Part shown: piece after piece, positions 8,414 to 17,461 of the stretch
Layout of the letters: each line of letters opens with the position of its first letter
Numbering within the stretch: the first letter of the stretch is position 1
Program-made: the position numbers and the translations under genes
Assembly (NCBI GenBank): GCA_034927445.1
Contig: JAYFPZ010000042.1
Coordinates: forward strand, 7,126 to 71,125
Origin: PHAA01 sp034927445
GTDB taxonomy: Bacteria; Bacillota; Syntrophomonadia; Syntrophomonadales; Syntrophomonadaceae
Length of the DNA: 64,000 bases
Direction: 5' to 3'
The notes under the pieces: generated by a model
What the model saw: the letters and a program-made list of their open reading frames with translations, nothing else
Told to the model about the DNA's origin: nothing
Databases searched by the model: none

Positions 8414-10156
8414 CTACACCTCCACTTGCTTGATCGCATCAAACTTGCATACCTGCTCGCATAAACCGCAGGCCGCACACCCATCATTCATCAGCGCTTT
8501 TTTATCCTCGTCGACGAATGTTACTCCGGTGCAACCCAACCGTATGCACAGCTTGCATCCTGTACATAACTCGGGATCAACCGCTAATTTGTGATCCTTT
8601 TTAGGCCCCCCGGGCAGCAGGGCACAGGAACGCTTGCAAATAATTACGGAAGGCTCCCGCCGTCCCAGTTCTTCTTTTAAGGCGGATTCCAATTGGTCAA
8701 TGCGCAAGGGATCAACCACCCGTACGTGTTTAATCCCGATCGCCCTTACCAATCCTTCGATATCGAGTTTGGCGGCCGGAGTCTTTCTAATCGTCAACCC
8801 GGTAGCGGGATGATCCTGATGACCGGTCATAGCCGTGGTGTCATTGTCCAGGATCATAACCGTGGAAGTCCCGCCGTTATATACGATATCGATCAACCCG
8901 GTTATGCCGGAATGAACAAAGGTGGAGTCCCCGATTACCGCCACGGTTTTGGCCGCGAATTCAGGGCCGCGGGCTTTTTCCATTCCCATGGCCGTACCTA
9001 TGCTGGCCCCCATACAGATACAGGTATCCATAGCTTCCAGCGGACTGATAGCGCCCAGAGTATAGCAGCCAATGTCCCCCGCCACTACCAGGCGCATTTT
9101 ACGCAGCACATGGAATACCCCGCGGTGCGGGCATCCGGCACACAGCAGCGGCGGACGGGGCGGGATTTCCTTTTCCAGATCGAAACTTTCCGGCGCGGCC
9201 GCCCCGGCCAGCTGCTGCTTGAGATACTCGGCGCTGTATTCACCCAGCAAGGTTAACTGTTCCTTGCCGCTCACCTCTATCCCCCATGATTTCACCTGTT
9301 CTTCGATGACTGGCTCCAGTTCTTCAACTACCACCAGTTTGTCCACCTTGGCGGCAAAAGATTTGATCAGTTCCCGGGGCAGCGGATTAACCAGGCCCAA
9401 TTTCAATACCGATGCTTGGGGGAAGGCCTCTTTTACATATTGATAAGGAACCCCGCTGGTTATTATCCCCAGGGAGGTATCATTAAGCTCAATTCGGTTC
9501 AGCGGGGTAGTTTCCGCATACTCTTCCAACTGTCGCAGGCTTTTTTCCACTTCCACATGGCGCATCTTGGCAAAACCTGGCAGCATGACATATTTAGCCG
9601 CGTCTTTCTTATAAGGTTTTAAGGGTACGTCCTGCTTCTCCCCTGTTTCCACCATAGTTTGGGAATGAGCCAGCCGCATGGTAATACGGAGCATTACCAT
9701 GGTGTCAAACTGTTCGCTGACAGTAAAGGCCAGTTTAGTAAAATCAAGCGCTTCCTGGCTGTCAGAAGGCTCAATCACCGGTATTTTAGCAAAGCGCCCA
9801 TATCCGCGGTTGTCCTGTTCATTTTGGGATGAGTGCAGGCCGGGGTCATCCGCCGATACAATCACCAATCCCCCGTTTACCCCCATATAGGAAAAAGAAT
9901 AGAGCGGATCGGCCGCCACGTTGACTCCAACATGTTTCATCGCTACCAGCGTACGGGCCCCGGCGATGGACGCCCCCGCCCCCACTTCCAGAGCCACCTT
10001 CTCGTTGGGGGCCCATTCCGCATAAACATCCGGATATTCAGCCATACTGCTTACTATTTCCGTGCTGGGTGTACCCGGGTAAGCGGTTGCCACGGTGGCC
10101 CCCGCTTCATATGCGCCCCGGGCAATAGCTGCATTGCCTATCATGAGTTTTTTCAT
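8414..10156 (-). CDS. iorA: Indolepyruvate:ferredoxin oxidoreductase, alpha subunit
   Basis: Catalytic, thiamine-diphosphate-binding subunit of IOR, 580 aa. The N-terminal pyrimidine-binding part begins NAAIARGAYEAGATVATAYPGTPSTE. The TPP/metal motif is GDSTFVHSG with a downstream ILDNDTTAMTG. The C-terminus has a ferredoxin-like domain with CTGCKLCIRLGC and CAACGLCEQVC, ligands for two [4Fe-4S] clusters (the first motif lacks the usual final Cys-Pro). Start ATG follows GGAGG. Works with IorB in the cytoplasm; in peptide-fermenting anaerobes it generates reduced ferredoxin. Confidence 0.95.
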   Translation of the reverse strand: MKKLMIGNAAIARGAYEAGATVATAYPGTPSTEIVSSMAEYPDVYAEWAPNEKVALEVGAGASIAGARTLVAMKHVGVNVAADPLYSFSYMGVNGGLVIVSADDPGLHSSQNEQDNRGYGRFAKIPVIEPSDSQEALDFTKLAFTVSEQFDTMVMLRITMRLAHSQTMVETGEKQDVPLKPYKKDAAKYVMLPGFAKMRHVEVEKSLRQLEEYAETTPLNRIELNDTSLGIITSGVPYQYVKEAFPQASVLKLGLVNPLPRELIKSFAAKVDKLVVVEELEPVIEEQVKSWGIEVSGKEQLTLLGEYSAEYLKQQLAGAAAPESFDLEKEIPPRPPLLCAGCPHRGVFHVLRKMRLVVAGDIGCYTLGAISPLEAMDTCICMGASIGTAMGMEKARGPEFAAKTVAVIGDSTFVHSGITGLIDIVYNGGTSTVMILDNDTTAMTGHQDHPATGLTIRKTPAAKLDIEGLVRAIGIKHVRVVDPLRIDQLESALKEELGRREPSVIICKRSCALLPGGPKKDHKLAVDPELCTGCKLCIRLGCTGVTFVDEDKKALMNDGCAACGLCEQVCKFDAIKQVEV

Positions 10157-10176
10157 CCAAATCCTCCATTCCTACA

Positions 10177-10710
10177 TCAATGTTTAGAGCGATACCAATC
10201 GCCGATAGACTGACTCACCAGCTGGGCCATACGATAAACCAAAGCCAGTCCCTGATTTTTATTTTTACGGGATCCCCAATGACTTGCTCTGACATCCACC
10301 ACCCCGGTCAGGGAAAACTGACCGACGGTGGGCAGATTTTTGGCGAAAGCCTTGCCGGGGACCAGGCCGCCCTGCCGTAGCTGGATTAACCCAATCTCTT
10401 GCTCGTCTCCTACCGATGCGTCAATGGCGATCATCGGGCGTCCGAAATTCTGCTGCCGGGCCTCTTTGATTCCCTGCAGGAGGTTCTGCGCATGGAGCGG
10501 TTGGTCCAGGGTTCCGAACACACGCAAATCAGGCGCATTGGCCTGCAGCATGGTTCCGGTCAGAGGTCCGAAACAATCCAAAATATGCCGGTCCGAACCA
10601 ATGCATACAAAGATCGGTTCAGTTTCAATTTCAGCCAATAAGGCACAAAGAGCATGGAGCAATAGACCCCGTGCCGCTTTATCCTGATAGTGTATTTTCA
10701 CTGTATCCAT
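10177..10710 (-). CDS. yyaC: YyaC-type spore protease-like protein (DUF1256)
   Basis: Member of the Spore_YyaC family, related in fold to the germination protease GPR and made during sporulation. Marks: FVCIGSDRHILDCFGPLTG and MIAIDASVGDEQEIGLI, both typical; then GSRKNKNQGLALVYRMA. About 177 aa, a normal length. The ATG at 10708-10710 follows AGGGG by 5 nt and is preferred to the GTG six bases earlier. Lies 8 nt after hisC, so co-transcribed. Supports a spore-forming host. Confidence 0.88.
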   Translation of the reverse strand: MDTVKIHYQDKAARGLLLHALCALLAEIETEPIFVCIGSDRHILDCFGPLTGTMLQANAPDLRVFGTLDQPLHAQNLLQGIKEARQQNFGRPMIAIDASVGDEQEIGLIQLRQGGLVPGKAFAKNLPTVGQFSLTGVVDVRASHWGSRKNKNQGLALVYRMAQLVSQSIGDWYRSKH

Positions 10711-10718
10711 AGCCACCC

Positions 10719-11822
10719 CTAAATGGCCAGGACTTGTCGCAATGAGGCTATAAAGCGCTCATTTTCCGCGGGTTTGCCTACGGTAACCCTGATAAAGGTC
10801 GGATGTCCGAAGTTGTCACCGGTGCGAATAATTACCCCCAGGCGCAGCATGGCCTGGAAAACCTCCCGGCTGTTCCTGCCGGTGTCCAGGAAAATAAAGT
10901 TGGCCTCGGTGGGAACATAAAAAAGGCCCATATTTTCCAATTCACCATAGAGATATTTTTTGCCAGCCGAATTCACCGCCCGGCTGCGCTCCACATGCTC
11001 GAGGTCGTCCAGGGCGGCCCGGGCGCCTATTTGCCCCAGCAGGTTGACGTTAAACGGCTCCATGATCATTTCCAGGGCCTGGGCAATTTCCGGTAAGGTC
11101 AAGGCATAGCCCACCCGTAAAGCAGCCAGTCCGTAAATCTTGGAGAAGGTGTGTAAAACTATGGCATTCCGGCCGGCTCTTACATACTGCAAGCCGCTGA
11201 CAAAATCGGGGCTTTCCGCATACTCGCTGTAGGCTTCATCAAAGACTACCAGCACATCCTCCGGCACCCTTTCCATAAAGCGCGCTATTGCAGCAGCGCC
11301 CACAATCGTGCCGGTGGGGTTGTTGGGATTGCAAATAATCACCATTTTGGTTTTGTCGGTTATAGCCGCCAGGGCTCCCTCCAGGTCGTGGGTAAATTCG
11401 ACCAGGGGCACCTCAATGCACTCTCCGCCCATGATCTTGGCGGTAAATTCATATTCGGCGAAAGTGGGCTGGGCCAATATGATCTGATCGCCCCGGTTGA
11501 TAAAAGCCGTTGCCAGCAGCATCAATACTTCATCGGAGCCATTGCCGATCAGAATGCTGTTTTCATTCACCCCGGTGATCTCCGCCAGCCGTTGTTTAAG
11601 TTCATAGCAGTGGGAGTCGGGGTAAAGGTACATCAGCTCCAGACTTTTCCGCACCGCTGCTATCGCTTGGGGGGATGAGCCCAGAGGATTTTCATTGGAA
11701 GCCATCTTGACAACATCTTTAAGCCCCAGCTCCCGCTTGACTTCATCAATGGGCTTGCCCGGAACATAGGGCTTCAGCGTAAATATTTCCGGTCTGGCTT
11801 TATCTTTTACAAAATCGGTCAT
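10719..11822 (-). CDS. hisC: Histidinol-phosphate aminotransferase
   Basis: PLP enzyme (fold type I, class II aminotransferase) that converts imidazole-acetol phosphate to histidinol phosphate in histidine synthesis; paralogues also serve Tyr/Phe synthesis. Shows LKPYVPGKPIDEVKRELGL at the N-terminus, ASNENPLGSSP, CNPNNPTGT, and the lysine motif TFSKIYGLAALRVGYA. Start ATG 11820-11822 has AGGAG 9 nt upstream; 367 aa. No other his genes are nearby, so the aromatic role is possible. Confidence 0.88.
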   Translation of the reverse strand: MTDFVKDKARPEIFTLKPYVPGKPIDEVKRELGLKDVVKMASNENPLGSSPQAIAAVRKSLELMYLYPDSHCYELKQRLAEITGVNENSILIGNGSDEVLMLLATAFINRGDQIILAQPTFAEYEFTAKIMGGECIEVPLVEFTHDLEGALAAITDKTKMVIICNPNNPTGTIVGAAAIARFMERVPEDVLVVFDEAYSEYAESPDFVSGLQYVRAGRNAIVLHTFSKIYGLAALRVGYALTLPEIAQALEMIMEPFNVNLLGQIGARAALDDLEHVERSRAVNSAGKKYLYGELENMGLFYVPTEANFIFLDTGRNSREVFQAMLRLGVIIRTGDNFGHPTFIRVTVGKPAENERFIASLRQVLAI

Positions 11823-11878
11823 AAATAGATACTCCTGTTCGAGTTTATCGCCTATACCGCTGTGCGACAGGCCCGGTA

Positions 11879-12205
11879 TCAACTTTCCCTTAAGTTTTTA
11901 TTATACCGTAACAGCTCGCTAATCGTCTCAATATTTCTTTGGATAGATTTGGAATTGTTAAAGTCAATGCTTAAAAGGGTGGCTTTGATGATGTCATTCA
12001 GTTCAGGGTCGACAACGCTGGATTTCCATACCTTAAGCAGCTCGATCAAGCCGTAATCATTCTTCTTCATTACCGTCAAATCCAGAATTGACAAGAGGCA
12101 ATACATTTCATCCCGGCTTAGTTTCCCCTGCTGCAAATGCAGATTGACGATTGAACTGGCTACGTCATCATATAATTTTTTGGGGTTATGGTCCGATGTG
12201 TCCAT
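11879..12205 (-). CDS. Small conserved-looking protein coupled to helicase gene
   Basis: I do not recognise this 108-aa protein. It appears all-helical, with charged and Leu-rich segments and no membrane helix or cysteine motif. Its ATG (12203-12205) overlaps the TAA of the DnaB-like helicase gene by one base, so it is made together with the helicase. A role with the helicase or primosome is a guess from context only. Confidence 0.7.
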   Translation of the reverse strand: MDTSDHNPKKLYDDVASSIVNLHLQQGKLSRDEMYCLLSILDLTVMKKNDYGLIELLKVWKSSVVDPELNDIIKATLLSIDFNNSKSIQRNIETISELLRYNKNLRES

Positions 12206-13566
12206 TAAATCGACACCCTTTTTACGTCTTTCATGGTTTGGCGCTGCAGGTCGAAAAAGATGGGGATGCGAATGCCGCTCTGACCGTCGCGGTTCTTGTC
12301 CACAAAGATGGCATAGTTCGGCATTATATCAAACTTCTTCAATTCCTCGCTTTCTTCCTGTTCCTCTTTGGAAATAGGGCTGAGTTTCAGCATCAGGTCG
12401 CATTCGTTCTTCATGCGCTTGGCCCCCTGCAGGGTCCCGTCGGGATTAAGCTGCACCAGGCACATCACCACGATCTGGAGATTCTGGGCCAGCATCTTTT
12501 GGGTCTTGACGATCTGTTCCAGCACCTGCCATTCCTGCAGCTTGGGGTCCTGTTTATCCATGCGTCCGACATAGTCGATTATCATCATATCAATTTGTTT
12601 TTGCGCCCGGAATTTGCGGGCAATGGAAATAGTTTTTTCCGGAGTCAGGTTGGGGCAGGGATAAGAATAAAAGCCGCTTTCTCCCAGCTCCGAATAGCCC
12701 TTCAATATCTGGGACAATTCAGTCTCATTGATTTCCCCGCTGCGCACCCTTTCATGTTCTATCCCGGAAAGGATGCTGCCAAAACGAAGCGCGATCTGCT
12801 GCCGGCTCATCTCGGTATTGAGATAGAGCACATTGTGCTTGGATTTGATGGCAACCGCGTTGGCGGTATGCAGGGCAAAAGAGGTTTTACCATGCCCGGT
12901 CTGAGCCCCCAGAATAATTAAATCCCCGGGCTTGTACCCCAGCGTGACCTTGTTAAGATTATAGAAACCGGTGGGCAGCCCGTCCAGGGGAATGACCCCG
13001 TGATGCCGTTCTTTGATTTCCTTGTACCGCAAAAACCGGCGTTCCACCTCTTCGTAGCCCATCTTGGCCAGGTCCTCGGGGTAGTCAACATGGTCGTCTA
13101 TTTCCAGAGCGGTAAGATTGGTTAATTCCTCCTCGGCCGACATCAGGATCTGTTCAACCTCCTGGTCGCTTTCTTCGTCTATAATCTGATAGTTTCTTCT
13201 TAAGAAGCTTTCAAATTTGCGCAGGCGGCTGCGGTCCCGTACCCTCTGCAGCCAATATTTAATATTCCCGTCATATATATAATGCTCCGCGATGTACTGC
13301 AGGTCTTCAATATCCCGGGTACTGGTAAGGATCCCCAGGTTATGGGCTTCCTTGATCAGCTCTACATAAGTCGGCCTTATCTCGCGCTCATACAGGCTGC
13401 AGGTAAGCTCGAAAACCGTCGCATGCTGGGGCGAATAGAAATCATCTGTGGTCAGCGAGTTGCAGGCTTCTATACAGGCCTCCTCCGAATGCAGCATGGA
13501 AGACAGAACTCTTCTCTCGCTTTCCAGGTCAATCAGGTGTGGTTGTAATTTCGTCTCGTCCAGCAC
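12205..13566 (-). CDS. DnaB-family replicative helicase-like protein
   Basis: Hexameric 5'-3' DNA helicase family. N-terminal DnaB domain (about 1-115) begins LIDLESERRVLSSML in place of the usual AEQ(A/S)VLG motif. RecA-like core: Walker A GAQTGHGKTSFA near 220, VLYLNTEMSRQQIALR, Walker B MMIIDYVGRMD, and LVQLNPDGTLQGAKRM instead of the usual LSQLSR segment. These deviations suggest a paralogue specialised away from the main replisome, though it could be the host's DnaC. GTG start has AGGGGAG 9 nt upstream; 453 aa. Follows a DnaD-like gene, consistent with helicase plus loader. Confidence 0.85.
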   Translation of the reverse strand: MLDETKLQPHLIDLESERRVLSSMLHSEEACIEACNSLTTDDFYSPQHATVFELTCSLYEREIRPTYVELIKEAHNLGILTSTRDIEDLQYIAEHYIYDGNIKYWLQRVRDRSRLRKFESFLRRNYQIIDEESDQEVEQILMSAEEELTNLTALEIDDHVDYPEDLAKMGYEEVERRFLRYKEIKERHHGVIPLDGLPTGFYNLNKVTLGYKPGDLIILGAQTGHGKTSFALHTANAVAIKSKHNVLYLNTEMSRQQIALRFGSILSGIEHERVRSGEINETELSQILKGYSELGESGFYSYPCPNLTPEKTISIARKFRAQKQIDMMIIDYVGRMDKQDPKLQEWQVLEQIVKTQKMLAQNLQIVVMCLVQLNPDGTLQGAKRMKNECDLMLKLSPISKEEQEESEELKKFDIMPNYAIFVDKNRDGQSGIRIPIFFDLQRQTMKDVKRVSI

Positions 13567-13589
13567 GTTCTTGCTCTCCCCTAATATTA

Positions 13590-13645
13590 ATGCCAGGATT
13601 TGCTCCTGGCATTGAGATTGTCAACAGGATTTGCTCCTGGCATTA
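13590..13645. repeat. Repeated hairpin in helicase leader
   Basis: Two copies of a 20-nt unit (minus strand AATGCCAGGAGCAAATCCTG) lie about 34 nt apart between the DnaD-like and DnaB-like genes. The one nearer the helicase extends to a full dyad TGCCAGGA / TCCTGGCA. It could attenuate read-through into the helicase gene; there is no clean T-run. Confidence 0.45.
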
Positions 13646-13663
13646 TTTTAACACAATCTTGGA

Positions 13664-14839
13664 TTACCTTGTTATACCTTCCTTTTTAAGGTCTGCCAAT
13701 ACCTCCGGCGGAACATAAAATTCATATTCCGGATTCGATTTGCCGCTGCTGTTTTTCAATACCGGGGTTATGGCCTTACTGGATTTGGCTCGGTTCTTGA
13801 AGGCGGCCACCTCTTTTTCCACATCGCTCAGGGAACGTATTTCTTTGGTCATCCAATTGTTGAGGATGCTGTCGATATACTCCATTCCCCCGTTTTTAGT
13901 GCGCTGGCACATCAGTTCCCCGGCTTTCATAATCATCTGATGGGAAAAGCCCCAGTCATAACGCCATTTATGGTATACCTTGCGGCGAGCTTCAGCGCTC
14001 ATGTCCAGTCCGGTAAAATTGCCGAATTCAACGGCATCGGGATCAAATTGGCTCCGGGCCGCGTTCTTATCCTGATCAACATAGTTTTTGAAGTATACTT
14101 CCAGGCCGTCCAGGTTATTAATCGAATAAGTCTTCAGATCCCGTGCGATCTTGGTGATATCGCGGGGATTGGTAAGCTTGCGTTCAAAGGCCAGTTCCAG
14201 CATGCACAGCAGAAATTCCGGAGTGAACCCGAACTCACCCAGCCACTTGCTCAGTTCATTTTCCATCTTGACACTGAGCAGATTGCCGGTTTTCTTGGCG
14301 ATAAAGTCGGCCACCCGTTTGTAATTGAGGTCGGCCGGAGCTAGATAGGCCTGCGTCTTTTTCGGTTTTTCGGCCCCCAGCTTTTGCTCTAATTCCTCTA
14401 TCCGGGCTTGGTACTCTTCCAGCAATTTATCATACTTGCCGGTGTTGTCGACAGCCGCAGGCAGGGCAGGCAGGATTTCAGGGTGGTCCCTGCGGACCAG
14501 CTTTTCCAGCTTAAACATTAACGGATCGAGGCTCACGATCTTTTCGGTGAAGGCCTTGGTTTTGCCTTCAACCAGCTCAATAATTTCAGATTGAGCCAGT
14601 TTAAGCAGTTTGCGGGACAGTTTTTGTGAGGTCAAGGTTGTGCAGCTATGCAGGATTTGCCCCGTGCTTACTCCCAGTTGATGAATGGGTTTGGAATTTT
14701 CAAACGCATTGAAGATTGCCGCCAGTATTCCTATATCTTCAAGGTCCAAATTTAATTCATCAGCATAGAAAAACATTGCACCTGGTAAATGAGCATAACC
14801 CCAGCGAAAAATTTCCAGTGATGTAATCCGATGCTGCAT
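13664..14839 (-). CDS. DnaD/DnaB-type primosome protein with two DDBH2 domains
   Basis: Replication-restart/initiation loader family of low-GC Gram-positives. Residues 1-120 form a helical winged-helix-like domain, then a coiled segment (KLLEEYQARIEELEQKLG). A first DnaB_2/DDBH2-like block is near 180-240 (YKRVADFIAKKTGNLL ... WLGEFGF) and a second near 275-330 (RRKVYHKWRYDWGF ... YIDSILNNW). 391 aa. ATG follows GGAGT. Together with the downstream DnaB-like helicase it looks like a self-contained helicase-loading unit. The family call rests on my reading of the two tryptophan-containing blocks. Confidence 0.75.
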   Translation of the reverse strand: MQHRITSLEIFRWGYAHLPGAMFFYADELNLDLEDIGILAAIFNAFENSKPIHQLGVSTGQILHSCTTLTSQKLSRKLLKLAQSEIIELVEGKTKAFTEKIVSLDPLMFKLEKLVRRDHPEILPALPAAVDNTGKYDKLLEEYQARIEELEQKLGAEKPKKTQAYLAPADLNYKRVADFIAKKTGNLLSVKMENELSKWLGEFGFTPEFLLCMLELAFERKLTNPRDITKIARDLKTYSINNLDGLEVYFKNYVDQDKNAARSQFDPDAVEFGNFTGLDMSAEARRKVYHKWRYDWGFSHQMIMKAGELMCQRTKNGGMEYIDSILNNWMTKEIRSLSDVEKEVAAFKNRAKSSKAITPVLKNSSGKSNPEYEFYVPPEVLADLKKEGITR

Positions 14840-15090
14840 TAATTTACCAACTCCTATACTAAAGTCTCAAAATTATAGCACTATAAACGTACGACAAACA
14901 ATTGTCTAAACGTGAGATATTACTAAAAATAGCGATAAATAAATTAAAAAACGTAGTTCAAGTGTCTTAGCCGTTCAGCAAACAACTTGACTGGATTACT
15001 TTGCCAATATTTCAAGCATTGCTTCTATTAGAACTAAAGTTCCCCGCCGAAAACAGAAAAAATAATAGCAGAAACCCCTATATTACCCGG

Positions 15091-15126
15091 TTATCCACAA
15101 ACGGAGAGTGGATAAGCAGTGGACAA
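15091..15126. promoter_or_regulatory. DnaA-box cluster
   Basis: TTATCCACA at 15091-15099 (plus) is the exact consensus. AGTGGATAA at 15107-15115 is an 8/9 box on the minus strand, and AGTGGACAA at 15118-15126 a 7/9 box on the minus strand. Three boxes within 36 bp upstream of the DnaD-like and helicase operon fit DnaA control of that operon or a minor origin-like site. Confidence 0.6.
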
Positions 15127-15151
15127 CTTTTTCAGTTTCAGCCTAATAAAG

Positions 15152-15183
15152 AAGGTGTCAGAATAAGCGTTTTCTGACACCTT
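15152..15183 (-). terminator. Terminator of the beta-CASP gene
   Basis: Perfect 12-bp stem AAGGTGTCAGAA / TTCTGACACCTT with an 8-nt loop, 25 nt past the stop, followed leftward by CTTTATT. Confidence 0.75.
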
Positions 15184-15207
15184 TGCTTCAATTTATTAAT
15201 CTGGCTT

Positions 15208-16803
15208 TTAGAAATTGCCCTCCAATTGCTTTAAGGCCTCAATCAACTCATCATATTGAGCTTTGTCGTATTTCTCCTGGAACATGGTATTCAGTCTGGT
15301 CCTCAGTTTCAGATACAGGCTTTCTGCAATCAAAGCCTTGTTCATGGCTTCAGTCCGGTAATCGGGCAAAGGTTGAGCGATTTGTTCAGCCTCGGTCACA
15401 CCGGCCGGCTTCAGCTCGATTTCATCCAGCCAGTTGGGAATAACCACCTGCAGATTAAATTCTTTATGAATCAGATCGGCCAGAACCGGCTGCACCTTTT
15501 CCTCTCCATGCACCAGGAAGACCGTCTTGGGCTTCTGTTTGAAATTCCTCAGCCAGGTTATCAGCCCGATCTGGTCGGCATGGGCGGAATAGGCTTCTAT
15601 GTTCTGGATGTCGGCCTTAACCACCAATTGGTCGCCATGGATGGTCACCAGCTTTTCTCCGTCCATGATTCTGCGCCCCAGAGTCCCGATGGCCTGGTAA
15701 CCCACAAACAGAATCGTGCATTCCGGACGCCACAGGTTGTATTTGAGATGATATTTGATCCGGCCCGCGTCACACATGCCGCTGGCCGATATGATGATGG
15801 TATTGGTTTTGATGTTATTGAGTTCGGCTGATTCTTCCCGCGTCCGGGAAAACTTGAGATTCGGCAGTTTTAAGGGGTGATGCCCGCTGTTTATCATTTG
15901 GATGGTTTCCTGGTCATAATCCTCCATGCTCCGCTGAAATATCTCGGTGGCGGCAATGGCCAAGGGGCTGTCTATGTACACATCAATGCCTGGATCCAAT
16001 TGGCCCTGCACATACAGGCTGCTCAGATCATAGAGCAGGTCCTGAGTTCTCTCCACCGCGAACGACGGTATTACCAGATTGCCGCCCCGCTTCATGGTGT
16101 CATCGATAACCTTTTTGAGTTGTTCCGCCCGGTTGTTTACGCCTTTATGATAGCGATCCCCGTAGGTCGATTCCAGCAGCAGATAATCTGCGCTCTCAAT
16201 AACCGTGGGGTCTTTTATAATGGGCTGATTGCCCTGCCCCAGATCGCCGCTGAACACGATCTTTTGTTTCTCTCCATTTTCCTCAATCCATATTTCCAGG
16301 ATGCATGAACCTAATATATGCCCGGCATCCCTTAGCCTGATTTCCACCCCGGCAGCCAGTTTAACCACTTCATCGTATTTAAGGGTGCGGATCTGTTCCA
16401 GGCATTTAACCGCATCTTCCGCGGTATAAATCGGATCCAGCAGCTTTTTGCCCGCCCGGCTCAGCTTGCGGTTCTTCATTTCAACTTCTGATTCCTGGAT
16501 ATGCCCGGCATCCGGCAGCATTACCTCACACAGTTCGCCCGTGGAAGGGCTGCAATATATGGGCCCGGTAAATCCCATTTTGCATAATTTGGGAGTCAAA
16601 CCTGAATGGTCGATGTGAGCGTGGGTAAGGATAAGAAATTCGATTGAGTGCGGATCAACCGGAAAATCGCCGTAGTTTTTTTCACGCAGCTGCTTGCTGC
16701 CTTGAAAAAGACCGCAGTCAACCGCGAACCGTACCTTATCCGTGTCCACCACATAAAAAGACCCGGTGACGGTTTTCGCGGCACCTAAGAACTGTATTTT
16801 CAT
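15208..16803 (-). CDS. Metallo-beta-lactamase / beta-CASP RNA-processing enzyme family
   Basis: Zinc-dependent hydrolase with beta-lactamase core and beta-CASP insert, the family of CPSF73-like ribonucleases. Zinc motif THAHIDHSG near residue 60, VFSGDLG (motif 3), ISASGMCDAGRIKYHL and VGYQAIGTLG of the beta-CASP part, and AYSAHADQ then VHGE (motifs A-C). 531 aa with an extra helical C-terminal tail of about 70 residues. ATG follows GGAGGCTGCTTAA. Monocistronic with its own terminator. Substrate (RNA) is inferred from family. Confidence 0.88.
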   Translation of the reverse strand: MKIQFLGAAKTVTGSFYVVDTDKVRFAVDCGLFQGSKQLREKNYGDFPVDPHSIEFLILTHAHIDHSGLTPKLCKMGFTGPIYCSPSTGELCEVMLPDAGHIQESEVEMKNRKLSRAGKKLLDPIYTAEDAVKCLEQIRTLKYDEVVKLAAGVEIRLRDAGHILGSCILEIWIEENGEKQKIVFSGDLGQGNQPIIKDPTVIESADYLLLESTYGDRYHKGVNNRAEQLKKVIDDTMKRGGNLVIPSFAVERTQDLLYDLSSLYVQGQLDPGIDVYIDSPLAIAATEIFQRSMEDYDQETIQMINSGHHPLKLPNLKFSRTREESAELNNIKTNTIIISASGMCDAGRIKYHLKYNLWRPECTILFVGYQAIGTLGRRIMDGEKLVTIHGDQLVVKADIQNIEAYSAHADQIGLITWLRNFKQKPKTVFLVHGEEKVQPVLADLIHKEFNLQVVIPNWLDEIELKPAGVTEAEQIAQPLPDYRTEAMNKALIAESLYLKLRTRLNTMFQEKYDKAQYDELIEALKQLEGNF

Positions 16804-16853
16804 TTAAGCAGCCTCCAATATTAAAAAACGTTGCTACTATTATACAGCATATT

Positions 16854-17330
16854 CTAGACGGCGACGATATTCCTGGCCTCCTTTTTGCGTGCAAATTTAT
16901 AATAGCCCTCGTAAAACTCGTTGACTTCCATGCGAATAAGCATGCGATTTCCGCTCATACACGCCCGATTTATGTTGTCAATGCTGCCGCGGCCAAAATC
17001 TTTGACCAGTTCACAGCTGTCCAGTCCATCCACCAACGCCATATATTTGCAATGTATCTTTTCAAAAATTCCAAAGTAAAGTTCGCTGATCTGCTTCATC
17101 CGGTTTTCGATCAGGGTGATCTGAAATTCCTCCCGTTCGGTTATATGCAGCAGGCTTTGAATCAGGCTGTGCAAGAGCCCATTGCCAAAAATGGCCGCCA
17201 TCAACTCGCGCTTGTATTGTTTGGTCAGCAGATAACGCATGTAGTCCCGAAAATCCCTCTGAGCTGCGCCGCTTAGATTACTGAAGGCATTAAGCAGCTC
17301 AATATCACATTTTTCGATCTCCCCGTACAC
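16854..17330 (-). CDS. Hypothetical helical protein
   Basis: 158 aa, no family recognised. Predicted all-alpha, with KQYKRELMAAIFGNGLLH and EFQITLIENRMKQISEL helices and no signal peptide. GTG start has AAGGGGG 7 nt upstream, which supports it being real. Stands alone between the beta-CASP gene and the aminotransferase gene. Confidence 0.7.
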   Translation of the reverse strand: MYGEIEKCDIELLNAFSNLSGAAQRDFRDYMRYLLTKQYKRELMAAIFGNGLLHSLIQSLLHITEREEFQITLIENRMKQISELYFGIFEKIHCKYMALVDGLDSCELVKDFGRGSIDNINRACMSGNRMLIRMEVNEFYEGYYKFARKKEARNIVAV

Positions 17331-17461
17331 AGCAAAACCCCCTTACTATCATCTTATAATAAGGAGGTTTCTCCCTGTATATCGCGATTTCCTCTAGTTA
17401 AATATCGTATAATTCCCGGTATATTCGATAGTTGCAGGGATAAATAGCAAAGACGTTCCTA

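Larger units (their letters stand above)
14840..15207. other. Intergenic region with DnaA boxes and a terminator
   Basis: AT-rich 14840-15060 should hold the promoter of the DnaD-like gene, but I see no clear hexamer pair. The DnaA-box cluster and the terminator to its right are listed separately. No gene. Confidence 0.6.
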
